Assembly (NCBI GenBank): GCA_963722665.1
Contig: CAVRNW010000001.1
Span: 7,536-71,535, forward strand
Direction of reading: 5' to 3'
Source of the DNA: Site-B1 sp963722665
GTDB taxonomy: Bacteria; Bacteroidota; Bacteroidia; Flavobacteriales; Flavobacteriaceae
Length of the DNA stretch: 64,000 nucleotides
Under the pieces are notes generated by a model. That model was given only the letters and a program-made list of their open reading frames with translations, made no database searches and was not told the origin of the DNA. A program made the translations under genes and the position numbers. The number at the start of each line of letters is the position of its first letter. Within the stretch, counting starts at the first letter, position 1. Shown piece by piece: positions 63,857 to 64,000 of this stretch.

Positions 63857-64000
63857 TTAATCTAAATAATAAATATAGCCAACATTAAACCATACAAGCC
63901 AATCATTGGCTTTATCCTGAATGTTTTCTTCATGGTTTAAACCGTCTACCCAATTGGAGAAATAATATTGCCATCTTAGGTCAACTAATAGATCGGATAA
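63857..64000 (-). CDS. C-terminal end of an outer-membrane beta-barrel-like protein (5' end outside window)
   Basis: The last 47 codons before the stop at 63857 are visible. DLLVDLRWQYYFSNWVDGLN and DWLVWFNVGYIYYLD show alternating aromatic residues and end in a strand, typical of outer-membrane barrel C-termini. It resembles the flavobacterial THC0290_0291 family from memory. Confidence in that name is low. Confidence 0.55.
   Translation of the reverse strand, partial: LSDLLVDLRWQYYFSNWVDGLNHEENIQDKANDWLVWFNVGYIYYLD

Noticed and set aside
1..64000. tRNA, rRNA and CRISPR arrays
   Set aside because: No cloverleaf, conserved rRNA segment or regularly spaced repeat series was seen. The tandem repeats near purF number only two and have different spacers and structure.

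Overview
The window reads as a chromosomal segment of a member of Flavobacteriaceae (Bacteroidota). It is AT-rich. Promoters carry the Bacteroidota -7 box TAnnTTTG instead of E. coli-type boxes. A secreted protein ends in a type IX secretion (T9SS) sorting tail, there is a complete Bat (Bacteroides aerotolerance) operon, and several proteins are typical of the group (632-residue PurF, an IPExxxVDY-family protein, ALDH7). No rRNA, tRNA, CRISPR array, transposase or integrase was recognised.

Layout. 1-10930 (minus): a MATE exporter cut by the window edge, a frameshifted GNAT acetyltransferase, an alpha/beta hydrolase, an AddB-like nuclease, an OmpA/TSP3 porin, a frameshifted glycine C-acetyltransferase and an AddA-like helicase-nuclease. 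The AddA/AddB pair probably forms the double-strand-break end-resection enzyme. 11040-16267: Mn-type superoxide dismutase, then a 450-base gap with two tandem structured repeats that look like small RNA genes, then purF, a PfkB kinase, RNase H1 and purN. 16453-20746 (plus): acpP, fabF, rnc, an IPExxxVDY protein and pyk. 20743-28601: frameshifted dinB, an atypical SDR, a roughly 1,400-codon T9SS surface protein broken by about fifteen frame changes, an ABM monooxygenase and a frameshifted isoaspartyl peptidase. 28726-33507: ALDH7 dehydrogenase, a second gap with a pair of hairpin repeats, and an AKR/SDR/AlbA_2 operon.

33669-43410 is the Bat operon: MoxR ATPase, DUF58, a BatD-like membrane protein, BatA, a Coa1-like cytochrome oxidase assembly protein, BatB, BatC, BatD and BatE. 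It is followed by a module in which two beta-carbonic anhydrases flank a SulP anion transporter, probably for bicarbonate uptake. 47140-52350 holds cvpA, a small conserved gene, pheS, a cupin, gpsA, a lipoprotein and a LysM protein. 52614-55544 is an arsenic resistance operon (arsR, arsM, a low-molecular-weight phosphatase-type reductase, acr3), bracketed by a 176-base folded repeat and a 33-base palindrome. The rest is housekeeping: nadD, gmk, yicC, a thioesterase, a cation/proton antiporter and cystathionine gamma-synthase.

Two features stand out. First, many genes are broken by short indels, mostly in homopolymers, with a dense cluster in the surface-protein gene; assembly error must be excluded before these are called pseudogenes. 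Second, short palindromic or structured repeats are frequent. Some lie inside coding sequence: in addA, in the ALDH7 gene, and in the signal peptide of the BatD-like protein. A complete terminator-type hairpin also lies within the first codons of rnc. The best candidates for something undescribed are the tandem small-RNA-like repeats at 11727-12045, the intragenic rnc hairpin and the folded element at 52407-52582.
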